In this document: positions 8,146 to 17,653 of the stretch, in pieces | How the letters are laid out: the number at the start of each line of letters is the position of its first letter | Position numbering within the stretch: the first letter of the stretch is position 1 | NCBI GenBank assembly: GCA_015488215.1 | Contig: WFOE01000236.1 | Coordinates: forward strand, 1 to 48,660 | Source of the DNA: Planctomycetales bacterium | Lineage (GTDB): Bacteria; Planctomycetota; Planctomycetia; Pirellulales; S012-138 | Length of the DNA stretch: 48,660 bases | Direction: 5' to 3' | Position numbers and translations under genes: made by a program | The notes under the pieces: model-generated | What the model was told of the DNA's origin: nothing | The model's database searches: none | What the model saw: only the letters and a program-made list of their open reading frames with translations

Positions 8146-8583
8146 TTAGCTCAGCACCGGCAGCAGCGGCGGTTTGGGGCTGCGAATCGACCGGCCCCGC
8201 GGCTGGCAGACGGCTTCCTGGTATTCTTCGAGCTGTTGGGCGGTTTCGAAATACCGCTCGTAGGTGTCCGTGTCGTCGTACTCGCAGTTGTCGGTGGAGT
8301 ACTCGCGGCAGATGCGGGGGCGCGTCTCGTAGATGCCGCAGCGGTGGTCCGGCTGCAAGTGGCGACACGGGGTGTGGACGACCAGGTACCAGTCGTCGTC
8401 TTCGGTAAAGACGCTGATGTTTTCGTGCAGCAGATACCAGCGGATGTAGTCGAACTCCCGCGGCGACTCGGGCGGATCTATCGGCAGCGCGATGTAGCGG
8501 CAACACTTGGCCGTGCAGTATTCGCACAGCGAGTGTCCGGGAGGAACCTGGTCGCGCGGGATGCGCACACGGGGAGAAGCCAT
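8146..8583 (-). CDS. YkgJ-family cysteine cluster protein
   Basis: A 145-residue cytoplasmic protein of the YkgJ/CxxCxxxCC (zinc- or iron-chelating) family. The cysteine cluster is CEYCTAKCCRYIALP (about 20-34) and the second part is CRHLQPDHRCGIYETRPRICREYSTDNCEY, a pattern shared with the family, which is thought to bind iron-sulfur or zinc; the cellular role is generally unknown. The ATG at 8583 follows an AAAGG site; a TTG at 8613 in the same frame is possible but weaker. The preceding secreted-protein gene ends 36 bases upstream on the same strand, so the two may be co-transcribed. Confidence 0.85.
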   Translation of the reverse strand: MASPRVRIPRDQVPPGHSLCEYCTAKCCRYIALPIDPPESPREFDYIRWYLLHENISVFTEDDDWYLVVHTPCRHLQPDHRCGIYETRPRICREYSTDNCEYDDTDTYERYFETAQQLEEYQEAVCQPRGRSIRSPKPPLLPVLS

Positions 8584-8619
8584 CGGCAACAGACCTTTCC
8601 GGAAAAACGGCAAATCCGG

Positions 8620-9318
8620 CTACTTGCGGCGGCGTTTCGGGCGACCTTGCCCCGCCGCGGGCAGTTGATTGGACAGGGTCACGTCCACTTTCTCGGCATA
8701 AATCAACTGCTGGTTGAACTGCGGGAATTGGCCCTCCACGCGGGCGGTGGAGCCGGGGCGTACCATGCGGACCCAAACCGGGCCGCGAACCGCCAGTTCC
8801 ACTTTCACGCCGGGGTCCAGAGGAACCTGGAACGTGCGCGTCTTACGCCCCACCGGCACGGCAACAAACATGACGTTTTTGCTCAGCCGGGTCAGCTTGC
8901 CGGCAATGAGGTAGGAACCGGGCTTGTCTTCCTTGGGTTCTTTTTCCACCTGATAGCCCAGCCGGTTCAGTTCGCTCACGGTGAACACTTCTACTTTCTT
9001 GACCGGGGAGAGGACTTTCCCCTTGTCGTCCACTTCGGCGGTAAAGCGGACGGTTTGGCCCCGACGCAGTTGCGAGGGAGGAACAGGCCCGGCCACCAGC
9101 AGATTGGTCCGGGGTCCGATCTGCACCAGGTACGGCCGCCCGTTTTCCCCTTGGAGCTGCAAGACTGTGCCGCGTACGCCACGCACCACGCCGGTGATGG
9201 TGATTCGCGTCAGCCGCGGAGGCACACGGCGCCGCTGGGCCTGGGCTTGCGATGCCAGAGCCAACACCACCAAAACGAACGCCCATCTGCGCCACAGCGA
9301 CATCGACAGAACGTCCAC
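8620..9318 (-). CDS. secreted hypothetical protein
   Basis: A 232-residue protein with a clear Sec signal peptide (WRRWAFVLVVLALASQAQAQ, cleavage probably after AQA near residue 27). The mature part is basic and beta-rich in appearance, with two similar segments: one on limits and reference values (GENGRPYLVQIGPRTNLLVAGPVPPSQLRRGQTVRFTAEV) and one later (VGRKTRTFQVPLDPGVKVELAVRGPVWVRMVRPGSTARVEG), suggesting two copies of an OB- or TOBE-like small barrel. It ends in a basic KRRRK tail. The GTG start at 9318 has AGGAGG 8 bases upstream, whereas the ATG at 9303 has none. No family recognised; a periplasmic or surface role is inferred from the signal alone. Confidence 0.75.
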   Translation of the reverse strand: MDVLSMSLWRRWAFVLVVLALASQAQAQRRRVPPRLTRITITGVVRGVRGTVLQLQGENGRPYLVQIGPRTNLLVAGPVPPSQLRRGQTVRFTAEVDDKGKVLSPVKKVEVFTVSELNRLGYQVEKEPKEDKPGSYLIAGKLTRLSKNVMFVAVPVGRKTRTFQVPLDPGVKVELAVRGPVWVRMVRPGSTARVEGQFPQFNQQLIYAEKVDVTLSNQLPAAGQGRPKRRRK

Positions 9319-9385
9319 AGTCCAGGCCTCCTCGATTCAGCGGAAGGAGTCGCAAAGGGCGACGAATGAAAGCCGCCGATTGTCC

Positions 9386-9413
9386 ATTATGGCAAACTGC
9401 ACCCCAAAGCCAA
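9386..9413 (-). promoter_or_regulatory. probable sigma-70 type promoter for the secreted-protein gene
   Basis: On the minus strand TTGGCT (9413-9408) and CATAAT (9391-9386) are separated by 16 bp, and the -10 lies about 68 bases upstream of the GTG start at 9318. It matches the housekeeping consensus at most key positions; no experimental support. Confidence 0.45.
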
Positions 9414-9527
9414 GCATTTCCGATTGTCGGGAGGGCAAGCGGCCCTGACAGTCGGCGGAGAAACGCTCCAGCGAGGTGGAAACAGGCGGGAACCGCTTCG
9501 GCGGGGCAGGGGGAAAGCGAGGGCGAC

Positions 9528-11369
9528 TTACTCCGGTTCCTCAATCCGCAGCAGTTGGTCCAGCTTGTCGATGGTCAGGGATTGTTTCTTGCCGCAGGGC
9601 CAGGTGATTTCAAGTTGCACCTCTCCCTGGTATTTCCCCAGTCCGAAGGTGAGCGTGGACTCGCACTGCGATAGATAACTTCGCGTGGCCGAAACGCAGC
9701 GCCACTGCCGCAGCTTGCCGGCCGTCAGCGTCACTTCGGCCCCGTAGGCGTTCCGATTGCAATGCTTGCCCACCAGGTGCAGCCGCAGCCAATGATGGCC
9801 CAACTGCTGGTCGTTGCGCAGCACCCGGGGAGCGGAGCCAATGCCGGTGATGACCACGTCCAGGTCGCCGTCGCCGTCCAGGTCGCCGGCCACAATGCCG
9901 CGCCCGACGATGGGCTTGAAGAAGTCCGGCCCGCTGTCCTCCGGCTTCACTTCGATGAAATCGCACTGGGCCTTGCGGCTCATCGGCCCGCAGTTCCAGA
10001 ACAACTGCGGCGGCTGCGGATAGGTGAGGTCTTCTTCCGTGGCGGCGATGTCCGGCTCCACGTGCCCGTTGGCCTGGGCGAAGTCGAGCCAGCCGTCCAG
10101 GTCGTAGTCGAAGAAACAAACCCCAAAGGTGAGCGGTTTGGTCGTGGGCACGCCCAGGCCGGCCACCATCGCTTCGTCGCTGAAAACGTGGCTGCCAGGC
10201 TTGGAGACGAACAAGCCGGTCATTTCCCCGGAAAAATTGCCCACGGCAATGCCTAACGTGCCGTTGTTACGGAAATCGGCCGCGTCGATTCCCATCCCTG
10301 AGCGGGCAATTCCATAAGGACCGAAGGCCACCTGATACTCCTGCCCTACCTCGCGGAAGGTTCCGTCCTGCTGGTTGAGGAACAGGAAGTTGCGCACCGT
10401 ATCGTTGGCTACTACAATATCGCACCACCCGTCGCGGTTCACGTCCAGGAACACCACGCCCAGAGCCTTGCCCAACGGTTTGCCCTGTAAGTTGTTCACT
10501 TCGATACCGGCTTCCTGGGAAACGTCGCTGAAGACCCCATCGTCGTTGCGGAACAAGCGGCAGTGGGTTCCAGCGAACTGGCGCGGGTTGACCATCCCCC
10601 GCACGCCGTTTTCCAGCCGGAAGAACAAGCTTTCGTTGATTTCCTCGTTCCAGACCACATAGCGGCAAACAAACAGGTCCAAGTCGCCGTCGCGGTCGTA
10701 GTCGAGAAAGCCGCAACTGGTCTGGAACTCTTCCGGCGGAGCCCGCAGCCCCACCCGGTCCGTCACGTCCTCGAACCGCCCGTTGCCCAGGTTGCGAAAC
10801 ATGCGGGCTTCGCCCAGCAGGGCCGAAACGTACAGGTCGTTCCAGCCGTCGTTGTCATAATCGCCCACGGCCACGCCCAAGGCGTGCATGGTGACATCCA
10901 AGCCGGCTTCCTTCGTGACATTGGTAAAACGCCAGTTGCCGTCGTTACGATACAAGGCTTGTGTGGGCCGGTCGGTAGCTGCTCGGGACGAAGAAGGCCA
11001 AGGGGCGAAATTGGCAAAGAAGATGTCCAAGTCCCCGTCGTTGTCGTAGTCGAACAGCGCCACGCCGGCGGTCATAATCTCCGGCAGCAGCTTCCGACCG
11101 TCTGCGCCGCTTTCGTGAACAAAGTCGATCCCCGCTTCCTTGGTCACATCAACGAACCGAACTTTGGGAACTTGCACCACGCTACGAGGATCAGGAACCG
11201 GCTCCGGCGAAATGGAATCGAACTCGGTTATCTGGTCCACGTCGCCGGAGGCAGAAGCAACCCAGAACCAGATTCCCACACCGATTCCGCCGGCCACCAG
11301 CAAAAACGCCAAGGAGTAAAAGAACGCCCTGACAATAATATTGGAGTCGGCCCGAACAGCTTCGTTCAT
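9528..11369 (-). CDS. CRTAC1/UnbV family FG-GAP repeat protein, membrane-anchored
   Basis: A 613-residue protein with an N-terminal membrane anchor (about residues 12-38, AFFYSLAFLLVAGGIGVGIWFW) and an extracytoplasmic beta-propeller of FG-GAP/VCBS repeats. Calcium-loop signatures are abundant: DYDNDGDLD, DYDNDGWND, DYDRDGDLD, DVNRDGWCD, DYDLDGWLD and DLDGDGDLD. The C-terminal ASPIC/UnbV domain follows (HHWLRLHLVGKHCNRNAYGAEVTLTAG, then LTFGLGKYQGEVQLEITWPCGKKQ). The family is much expanded in planctomycetes, with unknown ligands; binding or adhesion is likely. The ATG at 11369 begins just before the anchor. The gene stands alone, with 158 bases to a secreted-protein promoter region downstream. 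Confidence 0.9.
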   Translation of the reverse strand: MNEAVRADSNIIVRAFFYSLAFLLVAGGIGVGIWFWVASASGDVDQITEFDSISPEPVPDPRSVVQVPKVRFVDVTKEAGIDFVHESGADGRKLLPEIMTAGVALFDYDNDGDLDIFFANFAPWPSSSRAATDRPTQALYRNDGNWRFTNVTKEAGLDVTMHALGVAVGDYDNDGWNDLYVSALLGEARMFRNLGNGRFEDVTDRVGLRAPPEEFQTSCGFLDYDRDGDLDLFVCRYVVWNEEINESLFFRLENGVRGMVNPRQFAGTHCRLFRNDDGVFSDVSQEAGIEVNNLQGKPLGKALGVVFLDVNRDGWCDIVVANDTVRNFLFLNQQDGTFREVGQEYQVAFGPYGIARSGMGIDAADFRNNGTLGIAVGNFSGEMTGLFVSKPGSHVFSDEAMVAGLGVPTTKPLTFGVCFFDYDLDGWLDFAQANGHVEPDIAATEEDLTYPQPPQLFWNCGPMSRKAQCDFIEVKPEDSGPDFFKPIVGRGIVAGDLDGDGDLDVVITGIGSAPRVLRNDQQLGHHWLRLHLVGKHCNRNAYGAEVTLTAGKLRQWRCVSATRSYLSQCESTLTFGLGKYQGEVQLEITWPCGKKQSLTIDKLDQLLRIEEPE

Positions 11370-11542
11370 GACACTGAGCCTACCCAGAAAGCGGAGACGA
11401 CGACTCCGAATGACGCGATATGATTGCAGGACTCATAGCTCCTGATTATTGTAAGCTGGACGGCAGGTACCGTCTAGCAACTTCTGCTCCGGCCGGGGCG
11501 GCTCGGAAAAAACAGCCTATCCCGCTCTATTACCCCCACCAA

Positions 11543-11573
11543 TGAAAAACGTCCCGAGCTCCTGGCCCGGGAC
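11543..11573 (-). terminator. rho-independent terminator of the BBP7 gene
   Basis: On the minus strand GTCCCGGG and CTCGGGAC form a GC-rich stem around a short loop (11573 down to 11551), followed directly by GTTTTTC. It lies 34 bases beyond the stop codon of the leftward BBP7 gene. Confidence 0.75.
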
Positions 11574-11606
11574 GCGGTCGCTTCAGTACCAAGAGGGGCA
11601 GCCGTC

Positions 11607-12803
11607 CTACCAAACGATCTCGGCTCCGCCCACGGCCGCCTGCATGAACAGGAAACCGTTGTGATCCAGCCGCGGAGTGCGGTAGGGGGAGAAGATGGGG
11701 TTGAACTGCTCGGGAGCGAGGGCCACCCCCTCCATGAACACCACCTGGTAGCCGACATAGACGGTGAAGTTGCAGGTAATCTGCCAGTTGATCGTCACCA
11801 GGGAGTCGCCCACCACGGCCGCCACGTCGTTACGGATGACTTCGTTGTGAATCGTGGGCGTGAAGTCTTCCCACAGCCGCGTGTGCTGCTTGGCGAAGTT
11901 GACCCCGGCGGCCACCTTGCCGTCCCAACGCATCATCCAGGTGGAACTCAGCGGAGCGGTGACCAGCCAGCCCAACTGGAAGCCGTAGATGTCGTTTTCG
12001 GTGCGGGTGTACATCTCGGCGTGGATGACGTTGAGCGTGGGCACGTTGTTATACACCCGGGCCCGGCCGCGGTAGGAAAGCTCTTCGTCCAGCGCCGTGT
12101 AGCGCAGGCCCATCATGATCGACACGTCGAAGGTGCGGAGGATTTTCCGCTTGAGCGGGTGCCAGTAGTTCAGCTCGAAGTTGTAGAAGTCGGAAGTATA
12201 TTCCAGCTCGTGAATGAACGCCTGGTCGAACCCGGGCACGGGACCTCCCAGTTCCAGTTGCAGTTCGGAAAAGAGGAGGTTGGCCGGGTCTTCGCGGGCG
12301 TGCAGAAAGTCCCAATCCTCCACGCCGTAAAAGACTCCTTCGATGCTGTCCCGGTCGCCGATGCGGCGTTCCACGCCGATGCGCAATCCGTTTTCCGGCT
12401 CGAACTCGATGGAATCCCGGTCGATGGCCACCGGGCCGACGTTGTCGAACAACCGCCGGCTGAAGGCCACGTAGTCGGAAACTTCCCGATGAATGTACAG
12501 GTAATCGGACCGCACGCGCCACAGCCCGCCGTAAACCGTCTGGCCGTCGAAGCCTTCCAAGGGGGCGTACTCCGGCGCGGTCCCCTCGCCCTGGTCCGAG
12601 TACTGGTCGGCCGGAATGGGTGTCAGGGGAGTAGGCCCCGCCAAAACCGTGCCCGCCGGTACCACTTGCGGCCCGACTGGTGGCATCGCCCCCGGAACGC
12701 CATAGGGGGAGACCACGGGCATTTGGGCCGAAGCGGTCCCGACCAGCAGCGCCCAACCGGCCAGGCTGCACAGAGCCACGATGCAGAAGCGAGTCCCTCT
12801 CAC
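11607..12803 (-). CDS. BBP7 family outer membrane beta-barrel protein
   Basis: A 398-residue exported protein resembling the planctomycete BBP7 family of outer-membrane beta-barrels. It has a signal peptide (CIVALCSLAGWALLVGTASA, cleavage before QMPVV), a proline-rich linker with GPTPLTPIPADQYS, and a C-terminal barrel with alternating aromatic strands (WRVRSDYLYIHREVSDYVAFSR, FQLGWLVTAPLSSTWMMRWDGKVAAGVNF, FTVYVGYQVVFMEGVAL). It ends in tryptophan rather than the usual phenylalanine. The GTG at 12803 has GGGAGG 8 bases upstream. A strong terminator follows the gene, so it is probably monocistronic. Pore activity is not shown by the sequence. Confidence 0.85.
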   Translation of the reverse strand: MRGTRFCIVALCSLAGWALLVGTASAQMPVVSPYGVPGAMPPVGPQVVPAGTVLAGPTPLTPIPADQYSDQGEGTAPEYAPLEGFDGQTVYGGLWRVRSDYLYIHREVSDYVAFSRRLFDNVGPVAIDRDSIEFEPENGLRIGVERRIGDRDSIEGVFYGVEDWDFLHAREDPANLLFSELQLELGGPVPGFDQAFIHELEYTSDFYNFELNYWHPLKRKILRTFDVSIMMGLRYTALDEELSYRGRARVYNNVPTLNVIHAEMYTRTENDIYGFQLGWLVTAPLSSTWMMRWDGKVAAGVNFAKQHTRLWEDFTPTIHNEVIRNDVAAVVGDSLVTINWQITCNFTVYVGYQVVFMEGVALAPEQFNPIFSPYRTPRLDHNGFLFMQAAVGGAEIVW

Positions 12804-13449
12804 GTGTCGAGCCTCCCTTGCGAAGGGCCAACGGCCGTATGGTCAAGGTTGCATGACGAACCCAGCCAAGGGTCCGCGAGGCCCGCTGACCATCTACACA
12901 CAGTCCGGGCCGAACCGTTGTGGCTTTGCCTATAAAATCGGCTCGATCCGGAGGACCTCTCTATGTATTTGGTTGCTCCGATCACGAAAAATCCGGCCCA
13001 GACGCACCGCTAGCATATCGGCCGAAGCAGTTACCACCCGCAGAGTTTCGCTCACCGGCAAAGTTTGACACCCGATCCCCCGGCACGAACAAATGGCCCT
13101 TTCGGCCAGGTTCGGCGATTGCAGTTCTACGCCACCCAGGGAAACCACGGTTGTCCGGCAGTTGCCAGATTCTCATGTCCCCTAGACCCGACTGGCCACT
13201 TTGGCAAAACCAATGCTTGATAAACTTGATGGAAGCGCTGCCTGCATGCTTGCCCGATGCCGGATGGCGATCGTGTGTCCCAATGGAGTTTTGGGCTCGG
13301 GGACAGCCGAAACAGAATCGGCAACGGGAGCAGACGCCACTGCGAAAACGGTAACGCTGCCATCACTGACCGGGAGCCCCGATTAGGGCCCCGAATGAGA
13401 ATCGCCGGTGCGCGGCTGGAAAGAATCGGCTCGTGGCGCATACCCGTCA

Positions 13450-13463
13450 GACCAAGCTTGGTC
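13450..13463. repeat. 14-bp perfect palindrome
   Basis: GACCAAGCTTGGTC reads the same on both strands. It is in a gene-free region about 290 bases upstream of the dnaG promoter and could be an operator for an unseen transcript; no second copy was noticed. Confidence 0.35.
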
Positions 13464-13515
13464 CGGCAGACTAGCTTGACGGCAACAATGAGTTAAGCCG
13501 GGAGCTGAACCCAGA

Positions 13516-13554
13516 GCATCACGTGTTTCTGATGCCCCATGCACGCCTCTGGGG
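13516..13554. other. pair of adjacent short hairpins
   Basis: GCATCA (13516-13521) pairs with TGATGC (13530-13535) over an 8-base loop, immediately followed by CCCCA (13535-13539) pairing with TGGGG (13550-13554) over a 10-base loop. The two arms touch, as in some structured RNAs. There is no T-run, so a terminator is unlikely. Function unknown. Confidence 0.3.
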
Positions 13555-13750
13555 TTCGTGGAATGGAGTTAACCCTAACCAGTTAACCATTAGTCACTTA
13601 TGAAGTCATCGCCGATTTTACGCGCCGGGGGCGGCAAACAATGGGGGTAGGCCAGATGATAGCACGCTTGCTGTGGAGCTTTTTGTTTTGTTTTTGGCGG
13701 GCTTTGTGCGTGGAAATGCAGTCGGTGATGGCGGCGGGATTTTTTCTTCG

Positions 13751-13780
13751 TTGACGCTGCGCCAGGCTCAGGCGTATAAT
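13751..13780 (+). promoter_or_regulatory. strong sigma-70 promoter of the dnaG-rpoD operon
   Basis: TTGACG (13751-13756) and TATAAT (13775-13780) are separated by 18 bp, an almost ideal housekeeping promoter. Transcription should begin near 13787, giving an untranslated leader of about 230 bases before the chosen dnaG GTG at 14018. Confidence 0.75.
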
Positions 13781-14017
13781 CCCCGGCCCTTGAGGGCAAA
13801 GTGTCTGTTGCCGGACCCCGGCGAGCCGTTCCCGGTGGCCGAGCGTCCCCCAGCAGAGCTGCCCCGGTTCGCTTCGCTTTCTGCGGGAGCAAGGATGCGC
13901 CGATTCTGCTGGTCAGTCACGGAGGAAGGGGGGACTTGCGTCGTCCCGGGCAACGTGGGAACCTGGACCTGGACATGGCCGGTTCTGGTGGTGCTTTTTC
14001 TTGCAGGGGGACATCCG

Positions 14018-15850
14018 GTGGCATCCGGGGCCGATTTTGAAGTCAAAGAGCAGGTCCGCCAGGCGATTGATATTGCCGATCTGGTGGGCCGCTACATCCC
14101 TTTGCGCCGCCAGGGCAAGCTGTTGGTCGGGTTGTGTCCCTGGCACGACGACACCCGGCCCAGCCTGCAAGTCAATCCCCAGCGGCAGACGTTCCGGTGC
14201 TGGGTGTGCGACATCGGTGGGGACGTGTTCAGTTTTCTGATGCGGATGGAAGGCCTCTCCTTTCCCGAGGCCCTGGCCCAACTGGCCCAACAGGCCGGGG
14301 TGCCGCTCCGCCGCGGTTCGGGGCCCCGGGCGGAAAACCCCCGGCAAAAGCTGCACGACGTGCTTCGCTGGGCCATCGAGCAGTACCACCGGCTGCTGTT
14401 TCAGCCTCCGGGAAGCGAGGCCCTGGAATATCTCCACCAGCGCCACATCCACCAGGAGAGCATCCGCCGTTTCCGCTTGGGTTACGCTCCGCCCCAGTGG
14501 GACTGGCTGGTGCAACAGGCCGCCCGCGCCGGAATCGATTCCGCTCTGCTCCAAGCGGCCGGACTGGCCGCTCCCCGGGAACGCGGCGGCCACTACGATC
14601 GCTTTCGCGGCCGCGTGTTATTCCCCATCTACGATGCCCAAGGGCGGCCCGTGGGGCTCGGCGGACGCATTCTGCCCCAGCACGCCGACGAAAAGACGGC
14701 CAAGTACGTCAACACGCCCGAAACGGCCCTTTTCGCCAAGAGCCGTTTGCTGTTTGGTCTGGACCAGGCCCGCGACGCGCTTCGCCGCAGCGGCGTGGCC
14801 GTGGTGGTGGAAGGGTACACCGATTGCATCATGGCCCATCAGTTGGGCCAGCAGAACGTGGTGGCGGTGCTGGGCACGGCCATGACCGAAGCCCACTTGC
14901 GGCTGCTGCGCCCGCTGGTGGACGAAGTGGTGCTGGTGCTCGACGGGGACGAAGCCGGACGCCGCCGCAGCGAGGAGCTGCTGGAGCTGTTCGCCACCGG
15001 GTCGCTCGATTTGCGCGTGTGCACGCTGCCGGCCGGGCTGGACCCCTGCGATTTCCTGCTCCAACGCGGTGTGGAAGCCTGGCAGGAACTGCTGGCCCAG
15101 GCCCCCGACGCCCTGGAACACAAATACCATCTGGTGCGGCAAGCCTTGGGCCCGGAAGCCACCCCGGGGCAACTGAGCCGCGCGTTGGACGAAGTGCTGC
15201 GGGTGCTGGCTCGCGTGGCCCGAGGTCCCTCCGGCAGCCAGGGAGAAGCCCAGATTCGCCTGGCCCGGCTGCTGACCCGCTTGGCCCACGTAGCCCGGGT
15301 GGACGAAACCGTACTCCGCCGCCGGCTGGGACAACTGGCCGGCAAGGCGGGAACGGAACGCACCGCGGTGCGTCGCAGTTCTCCCCCCCAGGCGGAGCGG
15401 CTTCGGCTGGAGCTGTGGCAACGGGAACTGCTGGAAGTGATGTTGCTCCGCCCGGAAGAAGCCTGGGAAACCCTCGGCCAGGCGACCGCGTTGCTGGACG
15501 AACACCCGCTGGCCGGCGAAATCTGCCGTGCCTTTGCGGCGCTTCGCCAGCAAGGAATAGAGCCGACCGTGGAGCACCTGCTCAGTTGGATCGAAGATGA
15601 ACAGGTCAAAAACCTGCTGGTTGCCCTGGACGAATCGGCCCAGGCCAAAGCTCAGCAGGTGGAAGACCTGCCCCAGTGGACCCAGACCGTTTTGCAAGGA
15701 GCCCTGACCCGTTGGCAGCAACGCCACGCTGTGGAAAACCAGCGGCGGCTTGCCTTGACCCAAGAGGAACAGCAACAGCGTGCGTTGTTCGAGCAGTTGC
15801 TGGAACAGAAACGCCGCCGGGACGGAATCCGCTCATCCACGGAAGGGTGA
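14018..15850 (+). CDS. dnaG: DNA primase
   Basis: Replication primase making RNA primers at the fork with DnaB helicase. The 610 residues contain the N-terminal CHC2 zinc finger ([14 protein letters not shown], then [17 protein letters not shown]), the N-terminal catalytic region ([29 protein letters not shown]) and the Toprim core ([17 protein letters not shown], then [13 protein letters not shown]) with the catalytic E, D and DxD. The C-terminal helicase-binding part follows. The GTG at 14018 has AGGGGG 7 bases upstream and begins right before [24 protein letters not shown] longer form from ATG 13895 would add a hydrophobic, signal-like segment unusual in a primase. rpoD follows after 89 bases. 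Confidence 0.93.
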   Translation: MASGADFEVKEQVRQAIDIADLVGRYIPLRRQGKLLVGLCPWHDDTRPSLQVNPQRQTFRCWVCDIGGDVFSFLMRMEGLSFPEALAQLAQQAGVPLRRGSGPRAENPRQKLHDVLRWAIEQYHRLLFQPPGSEALEYLHQRHIHQESIRRFRLGYAPPQWDWLVQQAARAGIDSALLQAAGLAAPRERGGHYDRFRGRVLFPIYDAQGRPVGLGGRILPQHADEKTAKYVNTPETALFAKSRLLFGLDQARDALRRSGVAVVVEGYTDCIMAHQLGQQNVVAVLGTAMTEAHLRLLRPLVDEVVLVLDGDEAGRRRSEELLELFATGSLDLRVCTLPAGLDPCDFLLQRGVEAWQELLAQAPDALEHKYHLVRQALGPEATPGQLSRALDEVLRVLARVARGPSGSQGEAQIRLARLLTRLAHVARVDETVLRRRLGQLAGKAGTERTAVRRSSPPQAERLRLELWQRELLEVMLLRPEEAWETLGQATALLDEHPLAGEICRAFAALRQQGIEPTVEHLLSWIEDEQVKNLLVALDESAQAKAQQVEDLPQWTQTVLQGALTRWQQRHAVENQRRLALTQEEQQQRALFEQLLEQKRRRDGIRSSTEG

Positions 15851-15873
15851 GGAGGGCCGGACAGCAGGACTCG

Positions 15874-15903
15874 TTGAAGGGGCTGCCCAGGCCCGAGCAT
15901 AAT
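15874..15903 (+). promoter_or_regulatory. probable internal promoter for rpoD
   Basis: TTGAAG (15874-15879) and CATAAT (15898-15903) are spaced by 18 bp in the dnaG-rpoD gap, 36 bases before the rpoD GTG. This would allow sigma factor synthesis independent of primase, as in other macromolecular-synthesis operons. Confidence 0.6.
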
Positions 15904-15939
15904 CGACAGTACGAGGCACCACAGCACAGGAGGTCGCTC

Positions 15940-17583
15940 GTGGAAATGTTGGAACAATTGCTCCCTGTCCTACTGGAACAAGCACGGCGTCAGGGGTATC
16001 TGACCCTGGACGACCTGAACCGGATGCTGCCCGAAGAGGCGTCCGATCCGGACCTGTTCGATTCGTTGCTGGTGGCCCTGGAAGACCGGGGGGTGGAAGT
16101 GCTGGAAGCCCCTCCGGTGACCAACGGGCAATCCGCCCCAGCGAAGGCGGATCCGGCCCAGGAAGCCGCCGATCCCAAACTGCTCAAGGAACTGGAAGAG
16201 GAGGTCCGCTGGAGCGACGACCCGGTGCGGCTCTATCTGAGCCAGATGGCCGAAATCCCGCTGCTGACCCGCGAGCAGGAAATCGAGCTGGCTCGCCGCA
16301 TCGAGCAGACCCGCCGGGCGTTTCGCCGCGTGTTGCTCACCAGCCCGGTGGCGCTTCGGGCCACGTTCGAAGCACTGAAGAAAGTCCACGAAGGGAAGCT
16401 CCCCTTTGATCGCACGATTAAAGTGTCGCTGACCGAGCGGCTGACCAAGGAGCAGATCCTGGCCCGCATGCCGCACAACCTGCGCACGCTCGAAGCGCTG
16501 TTGGAGCAGAACGAGCGGGACTACGCCACGTTCCTGGACCGGACGCTCCCGCTGGACCAGCGCCGCCGCGCCCTGCGACGCGTGCTGCGGCGGCGACGTC
16601 GGGCGGTCAAGCTGGCCGAAGAACTGAGCCTGCGCACCCGCCGGGTGCAGGGACTGCTTCCCCAACTGGAAGAGCTGCTGCAACGGATGGAAACCTTGCA
16701 GCGCCGCCTGGCAAGCGACGGCTGCGTGGACAAGGACCAGCGGGCCAACTGGCGCCGCGAGCTTCAGGACCTGATGCGCACCAGCCAGGAAACTCCCCGC
16801 AGTCTGCGGCGCCGGCTGGAGCGAATCGCCCAGGCCCGCGAACAATACGAACAGGCCAAACGCGAACTCTCCGCCGGTAATCTGCGGTTGGTCGTCTCCA
16901 TCGCCAAGAAGTACCGCAACCGCGGGCTCAGCTTCCTGGACCTAATCCAGGAAGGAAACACCGGACTGATGCGGGCGGTGGACAAGTACGAATACCGCCG
17001 TGGGTTCAAGTTCAGCACCTATGCCACGTGGTGGATTCGGCAGGCGATTACCCGGGCCATCGCCGACCAGGCGCGGACAATCCGCATTCCGGTGCACATG
17101 ATCGACGTGCTGAGCAAGTTGCGGCAAACCGCCCGGCAGCTCTCGCAGCAGTTGGGTCGCGAGCCCACGGCGGGAGAAGCCGCCGAAGCGGCCCAGCTCA
17201 GCGTGGAGGAAGTGCGGCGGGTGCTCAGCATCGGCAACCATCCGGTGAGTCTGGACCGGCCGGTGGGCGAGAGCGAGGACACCAGCTTCGGCGAGTTCAT
17301 CGAGGACCGATCCACGCAAAGCCCGTTGTCGGAAGCCAACCGGGCGCTGTTACGGGCACGAATCGAATCGCTGCTGAAGACGCTCACCTATCGGGAGCGG
17401 GAGATCATCCGCTTGCGTTACGGGCTGGGCGACGGCTATACCTATACATTGGAAGAAGTGGGCCGTATCTTCCGCGTCACGCGGGAGCGGGTCCGACAGA
17501 TCGAGTCCAAGGCCATGCGCAAGCTGCAACATCCTGTACGGAGCAAACAACTCGAGGGATTCCTCGAGCAAGTGGCTGGTTGA
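15940..17583 (+). CDS. rpoD: RNA polymerase primary sigma factor
   Basis: Primary sigma-70 factor (547 residues), directing core RNA polymerase to -10/-35 promoters. Region 1.2 is [29 protein letters not shown] (about 90-120); region 2 is [67 protein letters not shown]; region 3 contains [12 protein letters not shown]; region 4 is [45 protein letters not shown] with its helix-turn-helix. A long, charged, alpha-helical spacer separates regions 1.2 and 2. The GTG at 15940 follows AGGAGG by 6 bases; ATG 15946 is the alternative. A strong terminator follows. Confidence 0.94.
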   Translation: MEMLEQLLPVLLEQARRQGYLTLDDLNRMLPEEASDPDLFDSLLVALEDRGVEVLEAPPVTNGQSAPAKADPAQEAADPKLLKELEEEVRWSDDPVRLYLSQMAEIPLLTREQEIELARRIEQTRRAFRRVLLTSPVALRATFEALKKVHEGKLPFDRTIKVSLTERLTKEQILARMPHNLRTLEALLEQNERDYATFLDRTLPLDQRRRALRRVLRRRRRAVKLAEELSLRTRRVQGLLPQLEELLQRMETLQRRLASDGCVDKDQRANWRRELQDLMRTSQETPRSLRRRLERIAQAREQYEQAKRELSAGNLRLVVSIAKKYRNRGLSFLDLIQEGNTGLMRAVDKYEYRRGFKFSTYATWWIRQAITRAIADQARTIRIPVHMIDVLSKLRQTARQLSQQLGREPTAGEAAEAAQLSVEEVRRVLSIGNHPVSLDRPVGESEDTSFGEFIEDRSTQSPLSEANRALLRARIESLLKTLTYREREIIRLRYGLGDGYTYTLEEVGRIFRVTRERVRQIESKAMRKLQHPVRSKQLEGFLEQVAG

Positions 17584-17591
17584 CCCCCCGA

Positions 17592-17618
17592 GCCGCTGGC
17601 CTTGGCCAGCGGCTTTTT
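17592..17618 (+). terminator. rho-independent terminator of rpoD
   Basis: GCCGCTGGCC (17592-17601) and GGCCAGCGGC (17604-17613) form a nearly continuous 10-bp GC-rich stem followed by TTTTT (17614-17618). It is 9 bases beyond the rpoD stop and 36 bases before the next gene, so that gene probably relies on read-through or its own promoter. Confidence 0.88.
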
Positions 17619-17653
17619 CGTTACTCTCCCGTGTTTCGGAACAACATCCCCCC

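Larger units (their letters stand above)
12804..13750. other. gene-free region upstream of dnaG
   Basis: About 950 bases between the BBP7 start and the dnaG promoter. All frames hold only short readings without family features or good ribosome sites. It contains a 14-bp perfect palindrome (13450-13463), two adjacent hairpins (13516-13554) and two GTTAAC palindromes near 13567-13589. It must include the BBP7 promoter on the minus strand, but no convincing -35/-10 pair was found. A small RNA or a decayed gene is possible. Confidence 0.5.

Noticed and set aside
12930-13148. 72-codon minus-strand reading upstream of dnaG
   Set aside because: GTG start without a ribosome site and no recognisable feature; probably chance.
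13673-14017. Upstream extension of dnaG in the same frame
   Set aside because: It includes the promoter and a hydrophobic stretch without primase similarity; GTG 14018 has a better ribosome site.
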